From Onstottus_B arcticum (GTDB lineage: Bacteria > Acidobacteriota > Blastocatellia > UBA7656), in contig JBBPIE010000002.1 in NCBI GenBank assembly GCA_038040485.1, positions 1-64,000 on the forward strand: 64,000 nucleotides of DNA, read 5' to 3'. The number at the start of each line of letters is the position of its first letter. Positions within the stretch are counted from its first letter, which is position 1. Positions 25,783 to 34,221 of the stretch are shown piece by piece. A program made the position numbers and the translations under genes. The notes beneath the pieces were generated by a model. That model had not been told where the DNA came from. It did not search any database and was given only the letters and a program-made list of their open reading frames with translations.

Positions 25783-27642
25783 ATGGTGGAAGCACTACAG
25801 GACAAGGAAGAAACACGCGAGGACACAGCGGAAGCACGACAGGACATCCGGAACATCGCGATCATCGCGCACGTCGATCACGGCAAGACCACGCTGGTCG
25901 ATGCAATGCTCAAGCAGTCGGGACTGTTTCGAGCTAACGAGACAACCGTCGAGCGAATGATGGACTCGATGGACCTCGAACGCGAACGCGGCATTACGAT
26001 CATGGCCAAGAACGCTTCGGTCCACTATGGCGGCGTCAAGATCAATATCGTCGACACCCCGGGTCACTCGGACTTTGGGGGCGAGGTCGAACGCGTGCTC
26101 AAGATGGTAGACGGAGTGATGCTGCTGGTTGACGCCAGCGAAGGCCCGCTTCCGCAGACGCGCTACGTGCTGTCGAAAGCATTGGAGCAGGCGCTTCCCG
26201 CCGTCGTCGTCATCAACAAAATCGATCGTCAGGACGCCCGCGCCGAAGAAGTCGTCAGCGAAGTGTTCGACTTATTCATCGACCTCGACGCAACCGACGA
26301 CCAATCCGGCTTTCCTATCATCTATACAGTCGCGCGGGACGGCGTCGCCAAACGCGAGCTTGCGGATGAGAGCCAGGACTTGCGTCCGCTGTTCGACGAG
26401 ATTCTGCGAACGATCCCGCCGCCGGCTGCGCCGCTCGACGCCGTGCTGCAGATGCTGGTAGCTAACCTGGACTACAACGACTATGTCGGCCGGCTGGCGA
26501 TCGGACGCATCTTCGCGGGCGCGGTCGCGGTCGGCGATCAGGTCTCCATCTGCAAGCTCGACGGGCGAATCGAGAAGACTCGCGTCACCAAACTCTATGC
26601 GTTTGAGGGCATGAAGCAGGTCCCCATCGAGCGCGCCGAAGCCGGCGAGATAGTCGCGATTGCCGGCATCGAAGACATCTACATCGGCGAGACCGTCTCT
26701 TCGGCGGACGACCCGAAGCCTTTGCCGAAGATCACCGTCGATGAACCGACCATAGCGATGATGTTCAGCGTGAACACCTCGCCGTTTGCGGGCCGGGATG
26801 GCAAGTACGTCACTTCTCGAAAGATCAGAGAGCGGCTGGATAAGGAGACGCTTTCCAACGTCGCGATCCGCGTAGAAGAAACCGACTCGATGGATACGTT
26901 CAAAGTATCCGGACGCGGCGAGCTTCAGCTTGCGATTCTTATCGAGATGATGCGCCGCGAAGGATACGAGCTTCAGGTGTCGAAGCCCGAAGTCATCACC
27001 CGCACGCTGGACGGCCGTAAGCTTGAACCGATTGAGCTGACCGTCATTGATTGCCCCGAGACTTTTATCGGCGTGGTCACCGAAGCGCTCGGGCGGCGAA
27101 AAGGCCGGATGACCAAGATGGTCAATCACGGCACGGGCCGGGTGCGCATGGAATTCGAGATGCCGTCGCGCGGATTGATCGGCTTCCGAAGCGAGTTTCT
27201 AACCGACACCAAGGGCACGGGCTTGCTGAACACGATCTTTCTGCGATGGGACGAATGGCAGGGGACGATCTCGCAGCGAGTCAGCGGCGCGCTTGTCGCA
27301 GACCGGCCGGGACAGGCAACTACCTACTCGCTGTTCAACCTGCAGGAGCGCGGCGAGTTGTTCGTGCGCCCGAACGCGGAAGTCTACGAAGGCATGGTCG
27401 TCGGCGAGAACGCGCGCGACGTCGATCTTGATGTGAACGTGGTCAAGGAAAAGAAGCTGACCAACATGCGAGCCTCCTCAGCGGACGACGCAATGCGCCT
27501 GGTTCCCTTTCGCGAGTTGTCGCTCGAACAAGCTTTGGAGTTCATCCGCGAAGATGAGTTTGTCGAAGTGACTCCTTCTTCGATTCGAATGCGCAAAAAG
27601 ATTCTGCCTTCGAATCAAAGACCAAAGGGCCGGGCGGTTTAG
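25783..27642 (+). CDS. typA: Translational GTPase TypA/BipA
   Basis: A 619-aa translation-factor GTPase. G motifs: AHVDHGKTT (30-38), RGITI (69-73), DTPGH and NKID. Domain II, an EF-G-like domain and the BipA-specific C-terminal domain (VNVVKEKKLTNMRAS) follow. It binds 70S ribosomes and helps 50S assembly and stress growth. AGGAGG lies 2 nt before the ATG, a little close but the only strong site. The frame is open further upstream inside the repeat. Normal BipA length is about 605-615 aa. Confidence 0.95.
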   Translation: MVEALQDKEETREDTAEARQDIRNIAIIAHVDHGKTTLVDAMLKQSGLFRANETTVERMMDSMDLERERGITIMAKNASVHYGGVKINIVDTPGHSDFGGEVERVLKMVDGVMLLVDASEGPLPQTRYVLSKALEQALPAVVVINKIDRQDARAEEVVSEVFDLFIDLDATDDQSGFPIIYTVARDGVAKRELADESQDLRPLFDEILRTIPPPAAPLDAVLQMLVANLDYNDYVGRLAIGRIFAGAVAVGDQVSICKLDGRIEKTRVTKLYAFEGMKQVPIERAEAGEIVAIAGIEDIYIGETVSSADDPKPLPKITVDEPTIAMMFSVNTSPFAGRDGKYVTSRKIRERLDKETLSNVAIRVEETDSMDTFKVSGRGELQLAILIEMMRREGYELQVSKPEVITRTLDGRKLEPIELTVIDCPETFIGVVTEALGRRKGRMTKMVNHGTGRVRMEFEMPSRGLIGFRSEFLTDTKGTGLLNTIFLRWDEWQGTISQRVSGALVADRPGQATTYSLFNLQERGELFVRPNAEVYEGMVVGENARDVDLDVNVVKEKKLTNMRASSADDAMRLVPFRELSLEQALEFIREDEFVEVTPSSIRMRKKILPSNQRPKGRAV

Positions 27643-27645
27643 TTC

Positions 27646-28204
27646 TCTCTGCGTCCGGCTCTGCGTCTCAGCGTCTCTGCGGTTAGGAGCTCTCGAAACC
27701 CAACACTCCTCGAGTTTACTAACCTTCGAAGCCCAGAACCTTCCGCCTGATCCCGTCTTTCAGCACAGGAACGTTGAAGTTGATCAACAACCCAACCGTC
27801 CAGCCACCCAGCCTGAGGTAGGTAATTAGTTGGGCTTCAAACACCGGTGCAAGAACCGGCACCGACTTCAACTCGACAGCGACTTTGCCCGCGACCACCA
27901 AGTCTACCGTGTAGCCTTTGCTCAGCTTTACTCCTTTGTACTCAAGCGGCATGTCTCGCTGCCGTTCGAAGGGGATGCCTCGAAGCGTCAACTCGTGGGA
28001 GAGGCACTCCTCGTACGCTGACTCGAGCAATCCTGGGCCGAGTGCTCGATGGACTTCTATCGCTGCACCGATGATTTCGTGAGTGAGTTGGTTGATGGTC
28101 AAAATGCATAACCTTTCCCCACGATTGTTGATGTTCTTCAAACGATCCCTTCCCGATGATCTTCTAACCGCAGAGACGCTGAGACGCAGAGACGGACGCA
28201 GAGA
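27646..28204. mobile_element. Unit with 41-bp inverted repeats carrying a GxxExxY gene
   Basis: The left (27646-27686) and right (28164-28204) ends are 41-bp inverted repeats with one mismatch. The only gene inside is the GxxExxY gene. The unit fills almost exactly the space between the typA stop codon and the mtgA stop codon, which converge. A copy of the same repeats with a 17-bp interior and no gene is at 55541-55640. No transposase is present. Mobility is inferred from this full/empty pair. Confidence 0.6.
27719..28141 (-). CDS. GxxExxY protein (PD-(D/E)XK-like)
   Basis: A 140-aa protein. The name-giving motif is GPGLLESAY, and the nuclease-like core is YTVDLVVAGKVAVELKSV with conserved Asp, Glu and Lys. 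The family looks like a small nuclease but its substrate is unknown. The gene is enclosed by 41-bp inverted repeats and has no functional link to its neighbours typA and mtgA, which suggests it arrived as repeat cargo. Confidence 0.88.
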   Translation of the reverse strand: MKNINNRGERLCILTINQLTHEIIGAAIEVHRALGPGLLESAYEECLSHELTLRGIPFERQRDMPLEYKGVKLSKGYTVDLVVAGKVAVELKSVPVLAPVFEAQLITYLRLGGWTVGLLINFNVPVLKDGIRRKVLGFEG

Positions 28205-28966
28205 CTAGCTGAGATCTTTTGGAATCACGACATGACGCATCAGCCGCGAGATCAGGTTCTTGCGGCGCTCGACTTTGCGCCGGTGGGTGGAAGGGTTGTA
28301 AGCCCCGTTCGGGCTCGGAATGATAGCCGACAAAAACGCCGCTTGCTCAGCGCTCAATGAAGCAGCCGACGTGTTGAAGTACTTGCGCGCCGCCGCTTCG
28401 GCGCCGTAGACGCCATCGCCCCACTCGATCACGTTCAAGTAGATCTCGAGTATCCGCCGCTTGCCGAGCACCATCTCCATCTCCCAAGTGATCAACGCCT
28501 CGTGAAGCTTGCGAACCGGGTTCTTGGATGTCGAGAGAAAAAGATTCTTCGCAAGCTGCTGGCTGATCGTCGAAGCGCCTCGCTTGAAGCGGCCCTCGTT
28601 CCAGTCCTTCTCGAGAGCCTTCTTCATCTCGTCCCAGTCGAAACCCGCGTGATCGAAGAAGCGCGAGTCTTCACCCGCAAGCACTGCCCTAACCAGGTTC
28701 TGAGAGATTCGATCGTACGGCACCCAGGTTTGCTCACGGCGCGGTTCTTCCCCACGTGCCGAGGCCTCGCTCGCGCGCTGCTCCATCATTGCCGTAGCGC
28801 CTGGGTTTGCGCTTCGGTATCGGACTACTTGAAAGAGAATTATCAGGTGATAGACGACAGCAAGAGCAACCAGCGAAAGAACGATGATCTTAGCCCACCA
28901 CCGCCATCGCGGCGGCGGAGCTTTTGCGGCTCTGTTCGCCTTCCTTGCCGCGCGAGTTCGAACCAT
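28205..28966 (-). CDS. mtgA: Monofunctional peptidoglycan glycosyltransferase
   Basis: A 253-aa GT51 enzyme with one N-terminal transmembrane helix (about 24-46). Catalytic motifs: EDSRFFDH with the catalytic Glu, GASTISQQLAKNLFLS, KRRILEIYLNVIEWG. It polymerises lipid II into glycan strands without a transpeptidase domain. Length is typical of MtgA. Its stop codon touches the inverted repeat of the GxxExxY unit. It follows the permease gene by 4 bp. Confidence 0.93.
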   Translation of the reverse strand: MVRTRAARKANRAAKAPPPRWRWWAKIIVLSLVALAVVYHLIILFQVVRYRSANPGATAMMEQRASEASARGEEPRREQTWVPYDRISQNLVRAVLAGEDSRFFDHAGFDWDEMKKALEKDWNEGRFKRGASTISQQLAKNLFLSTSKNPVRKLHEALITWEMEMVLGKRRILEIYLNVIEWGDGVYGAEAAARKYFNTSAASLSAEQAAFLSAIIPSPNGAYNPSTHRRKVERRKNLISRLMRHVVIPKDLS

Positions 28967-28970
28967 CGTT

Positions 28971-30587
28971 TTACCTGACCGGGTTCAAGCGCTTCCAGAT
29001 AAAGTAGGCGGGGATTCCTGCAAGCACGATCGTGAACACCATCAACGCGCCGCTCCATTCGTGCGGGTTGGGCCCGCCGGCAAACCTCGCGGCGTAGTAT
29101 CGTAGGTCGCTCCACAAGGCGTTCCCGACCAGAAGCAACACCGCGAGGATGAACAGCGCGGGCGTTACCGGATAACCGAGCGTGCGGTACTTGCGCGGCA
29201 AATCAGGCCGCTTCCTTCTAAGCGCGTACACCGCCGCGACTCCGCCTGCGTAAAACGGCCAGATGCCGAGCACGAACGTGTCGGCCAACTGTTCGAAGCT
29301 TCGAACCAGCACAAACACAACTGCAAGCGTCGCCGCAAGCGAGATCGCAACATACGGGGTCTTGAAGCGCGGATGCACCGAAGCGATTTTCTTGAAGAAC
29401 AACCCTTCGTCCGCCATCGCAAAAAAGATTCTAGGCCCGGTCATCATCGACCCATTCAGCGTCCCAAACGCAGAGATCATCACAGCGATCGAAATCAGAT
29501 TCACGCCCGCGTCGCCGATGATGCGGTACGCTGCGTCGGCGGCTACAAGCTTCGAACCCGCGATCTGATCTATCGAGAGCAAGTGAAGGTAGGCAGAATT
29601 GGCGAGCATATAGATCGTAATCACCGCAAGCGTGCCGCCGATTAGCGCGAGCGGCAGGAACCGCTCGGGCCGTTTAACTTCGCCGCTCATAAAAGTCACG
29701 TCCGCCCACCCGTCGTAGACCCACAGCAGCGAGATGAACGCCAACCCGAATAACGCGATCAGCGACGGCGCGCCGGAGAACAGCGATTCAACCAGCAAGC
29801 CGTCACCGCCTGCTGCGTTGATCTGATTGACGATCTCAGGCGTCGGTCTGAAGTTCACCCCGCGAGTTTCGACGAGTTCGCGAACGCGGCTTGCAGCTAC
29901 GCCGCCGCCAAGCAACGTCACGACTTCGTTCTTAGAAAGCGCCGGGCCGTCGGTTGTGATCTTGTCCGCGCTCGGAGCGGCAGGCAATGCCTGCGCGGGA
30001 GCGTCATGCTTGGCGCCGATCAAGAACGCCGCCAATACGAGCAGGACCAACGCCGCGTATTTTGTGCCCGTCGTCAGGTTCTGAACCGCAGCGCCCAGGT
30101 TTACTCCGAGGATGTTGAATATCGCCGTGAGCAGAATCGCTCCGGCAGCAACGTAATGAACTGCCTGCGGGTCGTTCTTGCCCAGCAGCCTTAGGAAGTA
30201 TTCAGCGAACACAGTCGAGATCGCGCCAAGCGCCGAAGCGCGAATGATCACCAACTCAGACCAGCCAAACAAGAACGCCGGTAACCGCCCGAAGCCTTCG
30301 CGCAAGAACACAAACACTCCGCCAGTGTGAGGCAAGGCACCCGCGAGTTCGGCCAGCGTCAGCGCGCCGCACAACGAGAAGAACCCGCCCAGCACCCACA
30401 GCAACAAGTACAAGCTCTCGTCTGGAACTTTGGTCGCGATGCCGGCAGGTGAACGAAAGATGCCGGTGCCGATGGTCGAGCCAACCAGAACCGCAATTGC
30501 GCTGATCAACCCGAGCCGCCGCGGAAGCGCAGTTCGACTCCGAGTCTCAGCAGCCGGCTCGTTGTTCTGGTGTGTCGAGGTCTCCAA
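28971..30587 (-). CDS. APC-family amino acid permease with an inserted domain
   Basis: A 538-aa transporter with about 12 helices, first helix GSTIGTGIFRSP (APC substrate-site motif). Between helices 5 and 6, on the side predicted to be extracytoplasmic, is an insertion of about 80 residues. Residues 217-270 of it (LSKNEVVTLLGGGV, RELVETRGVNF, INAAGGDGLLVESLF) match a small helical repeat domain common in acidobacterial proteins. The start is TTG at 30587 without a clear ribosome binding site, so the exact N-terminus is uncertain. Confidence 0.87.
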   Translation of the reverse strand: METSTHQNNEPAAETRSRTALPRRLGLISAIAVLVGSTIGTGIFRSPAGIATKVPDESLYLLLWVLGGFFSLCGALTLAELAGALPHTGGVFVFLREGFGRLPAFLFGWSELVIIRASALGAISTVFAEYFLRLLGKNDPQAVHYVAAGAILLTAIFNILGVNLGAAVQNLTTGTKYAALVLLVLAAFLIGAKHDAPAQALPAAPSADKITTDGPALSKNEVVTLLGGGVAASRVRELVETRGVNFRPTPEIVNQINAAGGDGLLVESLFSGAPSLIALFGLAFISLLWVYDGWADVTFMSGEVKRPERFLPLALIGGTLAVITIYMLANSAYLHLLSIDQIAGSKLVAADAAYRIIGDAGVNLISIAVMISAFGTLNGSMMTGPRIFFAMADEGLFFKKIASVHPRFKTPYVAISLAATLAVVFVLVRSFEQLADTFVLGIWPFYAGGVAAVYALRRKRPDLPRKYRTLGYPVTPALFILAVLLLVGNALWSDLRYYAARFAGGPNPHEWSGALMVFTIVLAGIPAYFIWKRLNPVR

Positions 30588-30599
30588 GTTGAGGGGAGA

Positions 30600-30899
30600 T
30601 TAAAGCTCGCTCCGATAATCGTCAAGGCAGGACACACACGTCGCCGCGCGGCAACCACATAGTTCTTTGCAAAGAAAATCAAGCACGCGTTCGGCAACTT
30701 CACTAGTGATAGAAAGCCGGCTCGCGGCTTCGTCGATCGAGCGGTACTCACGAAATGCGTCCGCGACTCGAGTCCACACTTCACGATGTTCGAGCACATC
30801 GCGCCACCCCGCCGTGACTCGCCAATCCGGCACGTCGAGGCTGATCTGGCCGTCACACAACGGGCACAAAGTGCTAATCGCTTCTAGCGCTTGAGCCAT
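30600..30899 (-). CDS. Small cysteine-rich protein of unknown function
   Basis: A 99-aa protein with an N-terminal CPLC pair (12-15) and a C-terminal cluster of five Cys (CKELCGCRAATCVSC), enough for one or two zinc or iron-sulfur sites. The middle (SIDEAASRLSITSEVAERVLDFL) resembles a helix-turn-helix. The start overlaps the end of the DUF4149 gene by 16 bp, implying coupling. It could be a regulator of the permease gene that follows; that is inference. Confidence 0.6.
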   Translation of the reverse strand: MAQALEAISTLCPLCDGQISLDVPDWRVTAGWRDVLEHREVWTRVADAFREYRSIDEAASRLSITSEVAERVLDFLCKELCGCRAATCVSCLDDYRSEL

Positions 30900-31435
30900 G
30901 ATCTAACCGTCAGGAACAACACGACCAGTCCGGCGAACAAGGCGACCGACATCGCAAAGACTGAGTATTGATGAAGGTCGTTGAACTGGAGTCGAAGCGG
31001 ATCAGTCGGCGGGACATCATCAATCAGTCCGCCCATGGACTTGCGAAGAGCAACCATCGCAGGCGAAATCCAGAAGCGCGAAGCCGCAGCCGCGAGCGTC
31101 ATCACGCCGATCAGCGCGAGCCGGATCGCCTTGGTCAACGGAGTCGCGCGTCTCGCGCGCCAGCCCACGGCTTGAAGCAGAATCAGCAAGGGGCCGATGA
31201 TCAAGCCGAGCGTTTCGACTTTTGTGATCGAGCTGGTGACCATCACACCTGCCAGTTCGCGCGAAGGCAGCACCGCAAAAGCGCTCGGCGCGACTGCAAA
31301 GCTGAAGAACATCATCGAGCCAAGCCAGACCGTCAGCAGCAAGACTTCGATGAAAGCAACGATCTGATGAGCGAGCCCCAAACGGGCTACGGAAGCCAGT
31401 CCTGCGCTTTGTGGGTTTGCGGTGTTAACTGCCAT
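30884..31435 (-). CDS. DUF4149-type integral membrane protein
   Basis: A 183-aa protein with four transmembrane helices, of the DUF4149 (TMEM205-like) type. The first helix carries EVLLLTVWLGSMMFFSFAVAPSAF, with the conserved W and F residues of the family. Function unknown. The ATG at 31435 shares one base with the trxB stop codon (TGATG), so it is translationally coupled to trxB. Confidence 0.78.
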   Translation of the reverse strand: MAVNTANPQSAGLASVARLGLAHQIVAFIEVLLLTVWLGSMMFFSFAVAPSAFAVLPSRELAGVMVTSSITKVETLGLIIGPLLILLQAVGWRARRATPLTKAIRLALIGVMTLAAAASRFWISPAMVALRKSMGGLIDDVPPTDPLRLQFNDLHQYSVFAMSVALFAGLVVLFLTVRSWLKR

Positions 31436-32442
31436 CAACTCTCCACCGCGACGCGCTCCGGCGTCGCTGTGTGTTCAATCTCGGATGCAATCGGATTGCT
31501 ATCCAGAAACCGCTCGGCATCTATCGCCGACATGCATCCCGTGCCCGCGGCGGTCACTGCCTGGCGATACACCGAGTCCTGCGCATCCCCGCAAGCGAAC
31601 ACGCCGGGGACGTTCGTTGCAGTCGAGCGGCCATCGGTCCTCAGGTAGCCTACGTCATCCATATCAAGCTGGCCTTTAAACAAATCAGTGTTCGGCTCAT
31701 GCCCGATCGCGATAAACACTCCTTCGCTCGGAAACACTCGTTCCTCGCTCGTTTTCAAGTTCCTCAGCCGCACGCCGGTCACGCCCGTTTCAGGAGTGCC
31801 GAGTATCTCCTCAACCGCCGTGTCCCAGATGAACTCAATCTTGTCGTTCTTGAACGCCTTGTCCTGCATGATCTTCGAGGCTCGCAGTCCATCGCGCCGG
31901 TGAATCACGGTCACCTTCGTCGCGAACTTCGTGAGAAACGTAGCCTCTTCCATCGCCGTGTCGCCGCCACCCACGACGACCAACGGTTTGCCTTTGAAAA
32001 AGAACCCGTCGCACGTCGCACATGCCGAAACACCGTAGCCGCCCAGGCCTTGCGGCGCGGGCGCTTCACCAGGAATGCCGAGCCACTTCGCCGAGGCGCC
32101 CGACGCAATGATAAGTGTGTCGGCTTTGATGTTGTGGTCTTCAGTCTCGAGGGTGAATGGCCGCCGGCTCAAATCAGCCTTGCTGACCCACGTAACCATG
32201 AACTCCGTGCCGAAGCGTTTCGCCTGCTCGCGAAACTCTTCCATCAGCGCCGGCCCAAGAATTCCTCTAGCAAAACCGGGATAGTTTTCGACGTCGGTCG
32301 TTATCATCAACTGGCCGCCCGGCTGAGGGCCTTCAACGACGAGCGGTTTCAGGTTCGCTCGCGCGGCGTAAATCGCCGCAGTCAAACCAGCCGGCCCAGA
32401 ACCGAGAATCACGACCTCCTTATGAATCGTTTCTTTCGACAT
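31435..32442 (-). CDS. trxB: Thioredoxin reductase
   Basis: A 335-aa flavoprotein. FAD-binding GSGPAGLTAAIYAAR lies near the start, the redox-active CATC is at 141-144, the NADPH-binding GGGDTAMEE follows and the FAD motif FACGD is near the end. It reduces thioredoxin using NADPH. The ATG at 32442 fits the family start (MSKETIHKEVVILGSG). It heads a run with the DUF4149, Cys-rich and permease genes. Confidence 0.94.
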   Translation of the reverse strand: MSKETIHKEVVILGSGPAGLTAAIYAARANLKPLVVEGPQPGGQLMITTDVENYPGFARGILGPALMEEFREQAKRFGTEFMVTWVSKADLSRRPFTLETEDHNIKADTLIIASGASAKWLGIPGEAPAPQGLGGYGVSACATCDGFFFKGKPLVVVGGGDTAMEEATFLTKFATKVTVIHRRDGLRASKIMQDKAFKNDKIEFIWDTAVEEILGTPETGVTGVRLRNLKTSEERVFPSEGVFIAIGHEPNTDLFKGQLDMDDVGYLRTDGRSTATNVPGVFACGDAQDSVYRQAVTAAGTGCMSAIDAERFLDSNPIASEIEHTATPERVAVES

Positions 32443-32467
32443 ACGTGCTCGCAAGACTCCTTTCAGA

Positions 32468-32632
32468 TGTCATTTGTCATTTGTCATTTGTCATTTGTCA
32501 TTTGTCATTTGTCATTTGCAAGTTCAACTGCCTTGTATCAACTTTCTAGTATCAACTGCCGACTCCCAACTAACAACTGGCGACTGACAAATGACAAATG
32601 ACAAATGACAAATGACAAATGACAAATGACAA
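32468..32632. repeat. Inverted GTCATTT heptamer arrays
   Basis: Seven perfect GTCATTT units (32468-32519) face about six AAATGAC units (32586-32632). The spacer of about 65 bp holds AACT-rich degenerate units. The right array ends 7 bp from the pepA stop codon; the left ends about 25 bp before trxB. Period 7 bp. Confidence 0.92.
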
Positions 32633-32639
32633 CCGCGAT

Positions 32640-34139
32640 CTATTTTGAAGCGGCGCGATTCAGCACAAAATTAGCCATCAGACGCACCCCGAAGCCGGTT
32701 GCGCCGCGTGCCATGTAGGGCTTCTCGTGTTCAGTCCAGGCGGTGCCCGCGATATCCAGATGCGCCCACGGCAAGTCCCCCACAAAATGTTTCAGAAACC
32801 AACCGCCGGTGATCGAGCCTGCGGTCCGGTTTCCCACGTTCTTGATATCCGCTATCTCGCTGCAAATCATCTCGCCATACTCGTCGTCGAACGGCAACTG
32901 CCAGACACGTTCGCCGCACTTTTCGCCTGCGCTAATCAACTCGTCGATCAACCTCTGGTCAGTCCCCATTGCGGCGGCGCGAACTTCACCTAACGCGACT
33001 ACACAGGCACCCGTCAGAGTTGCAGCATCGACGACCACTTGCGCGCCGCGGCTGATCGCATACGTGATGGCGTCGCAGAGAACCAACCGGCCTTCTGCAT
33101 CGGTGTTGACGACTTCGATGGTTTTGCCGCTCAAGCTCCTGACAACGTCACCCGGCTTCACCGCGCGGCCCGACGGCAGGTTCTCAGATGCCGGTATCAG
33201 ACCAATCACGCGGGCCTTAGGCTTAAGCCGCGCAAGCGATTGCATTGCACCGATGACCGCAGCCCCGCCGCCCATGTCGTACTTCATATCTTCCATCTTG
33301 TCGGCCGGCTTGATAGAGATGCCGCCCGAGTCAAAGGTAATTCCCTTTCCGACCAGCGCAATCAACTCGGGGCCGGGAGCGCCGGCATCGGGCGCGCCGC
33401 CATCGGGTTCATAGGAAATAACAATCAACTGCGCCGGTTCCTGACTTCCTCGCGAAACGGCGAGCAGCGCGCCCATGCCGAGACGTTTCATCTCGTCTTC
33501 GCCGAGCACCTCGCACCCAAGGCCTTCGCGCTCTGCCATCTCCTGTGCTTTGCGAGCCAGTTCCGTCGGAGTCATCAAATTGCCGGGTTCAAACCCCAGG
33601 CGGCGCGCGAAGTTTGTAGCTTCGGCCATCGTCGAGCCGGCTTCAATCGCCCGATCAACCGCCGGGCCAACGGCCCGCTCGCCGACAAGGACAAGCTCCT
33701 CGACCTCGCTCTTCGGCTTGTCGTTTGATCTGTGCAAGCCGCAACTCATCTGGCCCATCATCGCGCCTTCGACGATGGATTGAGCGCACACCGCATCATC
33801 GACTTTCCCGCTCAACAAGAAGGCCACCGAGCGCGCACCTCGATCCGTGAGAGTTCGGATCGCCGCGCCCGCGAGCCGCTGTACGCGCAGCGTGTCTAAC
33901 CCGTCAGCCGCCCCGCCTCCGTACAAAAGCAGCCGCCTGCCAGCGTCGCGAACCATGACCCACCTGTCGCGCTTGCCATCCAACTCGCCCGAGTCGAAGA
34001 CGCGAGTGACTGCTCCGCCCGTCAGCTGATCGAGGGCAGCGAGCGCTCCTTCGCGCGGCGTCTCCCCTTCGAACACCGGAACGACAAGCACATCCTCCGT
34101 GATATCACTCAACTTCTTTGCACTTGAAGTGATCTTCAT
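32640..34139 (-). CDS. pepA: Leucyl aminopeptidase (M17 family)
   Basis: A 499-aa two-metal aminopeptidase. The catalytic C-terminal domain has GKGITFDSGGISIKP, MKYDMGGGA and the family signature NTDAEGRLVL, plus TLTGACVVALG. The N-terminal domain is of the usual macro-like type. It releases N-terminal residues from peptides in the cytoplasm as a hexamer. Full length. Confidence 0.94.
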   Translation of the reverse strand: MKITSSAKKLSDITEDVLVVPVFEGETPREGALAALDQLTGGAVTRVFDSGELDGKRDRWVMVRDAGRRLLLYGGGAADGLDTLRVQRLAGAAIRTLTDRGARSVAFLLSGKVDDAVCAQSIVEGAMMGQMSCGLHRSNDKPKSEVEELVLVGERAVGPAVDRAIEAGSTMAEATNFARRLGFEPGNLMTPTELARKAQEMAEREGLGCEVLGEDEMKRLGMGALLAVSRGSQEPAQLIVISYEPDGGAPDAGAPGPELIALVGKGITFDSGGISIKPADKMEDMKYDMGGGAAVIGAMQSLARLKPKARVIGLIPASENLPSGRAVKPGDVVRSLSGKTIEVVNTDAEGRLVLCDAITYAISRGAQVVVDAATLTGACVVALGEVRAAAMGTDQRLIDELISAGEKCGERVWQLPFDDEYGEMICSEIADIKNVGNRTAGSITGGWFLKHFVGDLPWAHLDIAGTAWTEHEKPYMARGATGFGVRLMANFVLNRAASK

Positions 34140-34221
34140 CGAGATCTACGGCTCCTTCTCGCTTGATCGGCTCACTGAATCGCTCGGCAACACACCGGGC
34201 GCGGGGAGATTCCGGCAGAAA

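Noticed and set aside
31471..32601. Plus-strand frame of 376 codons opposite trxB
   Set aside because: Shadow; its C-terminus is translated GTCATTT repeat.
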